Source of the DNA: Saccoglossus kowalevskii
Lineage: Eukaryota > Hemichordata > Enteropneusta > Harrimaniidae
DNA length: 30,058 nucleotides
Assembly: GCF_000003605.2 (NCBI RefSeq)
Contig: NW_003123409.1
Coordinates: 24,941 to 54,998, forward strand
Direction of reading: 5' to 3'
Shown: piece by piece, positions 29,867 to 30,058 of the stretch
Layout: each line of letters opens with the position of its first letter
Position numbering within the stretch: position 1 is the stretch's first letter
Translations under genes and position numbers: made by a program
The notes under the pieces: model-generated
The model's input: the letters and a program-made list of their open reading frames with translations, nothing else
What the model was told of the DNA's origin: nothing
The model's database searches: none

Positions 29867-30058
29867 AAATAAATTGAATTAAATTGAATATTTGATGACA
29901 CAACTTTACTACACTTCTTAAATACAGGCAATATCTTGGCAATGAAATCTATTACGGTTGCCAAAAATATATTTAGCAATCAATCAACAATATATTTAGC
30001 ATGAAGACAGAAATATTAATTTGACTAGATATACTATGAGGTTATTACGAGAATACCT
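29867..30058. other. Intron to right edge
   Basis: 192 bases, AT-rich. A possible exon edge at 30049 (TCTC-GTAATA on the minus strand) is too short to judge. Confidence 0.6.

Noticed and set aside
30049-30058. Possible next VPS13 exon at the right edge (GGTATTCTC then GTAATA on the minus strand)
   Set aside because: Only ten bases; phase would fit but nothing can be verified.

Overview
This is a stretch of animal nuclear DNA. It is AT-rich and intron-rich, with canonical GT-AG splice sites, and shows no bacterial-style operons or ribosome binding sites. The non-coding part is full of private tandem repeats, small inverted-repeat elements and SINE-like sequence, as in marine invertebrate genomes. 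I cannot name the species or phylum.

One gene fills the window on the minus strand: a VPS13 family bridge-type lipid transfer protein of the VPS13A/C kind. I resolved 36 exons. They run from 29058 down to position 1, and the gene continues past both edges. Every exon junction keeps the reading frame, and together the exons encode 1787 residues (5361 bases). In order the fragment contains: part of the lipid-channel (RBG/extended chorein) region (28.9-20.2 kb); the family hallmark Tyr-Tyr-Asn...Trp-Glu-Pro-Leu-Ile-Glu-Pro (exon 20186-20314); a very acidic linker (19.5-18.8 kb); the VAB adaptor-binding domain with all six repeats and their six invariant asparagines (15.7-6.3 kb); and the start of the C-terminal region (6.1 kb to the left edge). 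The chorein N-terminus and the C-terminal ATG2-like and PH regions lie outside.

Most introns carry their own tandem array: about 46/139 bp at 0.26-1.0 kb, 27 bp at 8.8 kb, 51 bp at 9.3-10.0 kb, 60-67 bp at 13.2 kb, 30 bp at 22.7 kb, 23/29 bp at 24.3 kb, 42 bp at 26.9 kb and 30 bp at 27.6-28.6 kb. At five places the repeated unit is a copy of the 3' end of the adjoining exon, and at four of them the 5' splice site is copied too. Those introns therefore hold series of decoy donor sites, which is the most unusual pattern in the window.

Other elements: a 1.6-kb element with GC-rich terminal inverted repeats and a HIRAN-like reading frame (2.1-3.7 kb); a repeat family ending in a strong hairpin (3.8-4.8 kb); a SINE-like tRNA-derived head (1.3 kb); a small MITE (17.3 kb); an imperfect palindrome (16.6-17.0 kb); and a triplicated element (29.1-29.9 kb). 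The most interesting protein-level prediction is an FFAT-like motif for binding VAP proteins of the ER, in the acidic linker just before the VAB domain, with its last residue split across an exon junction.
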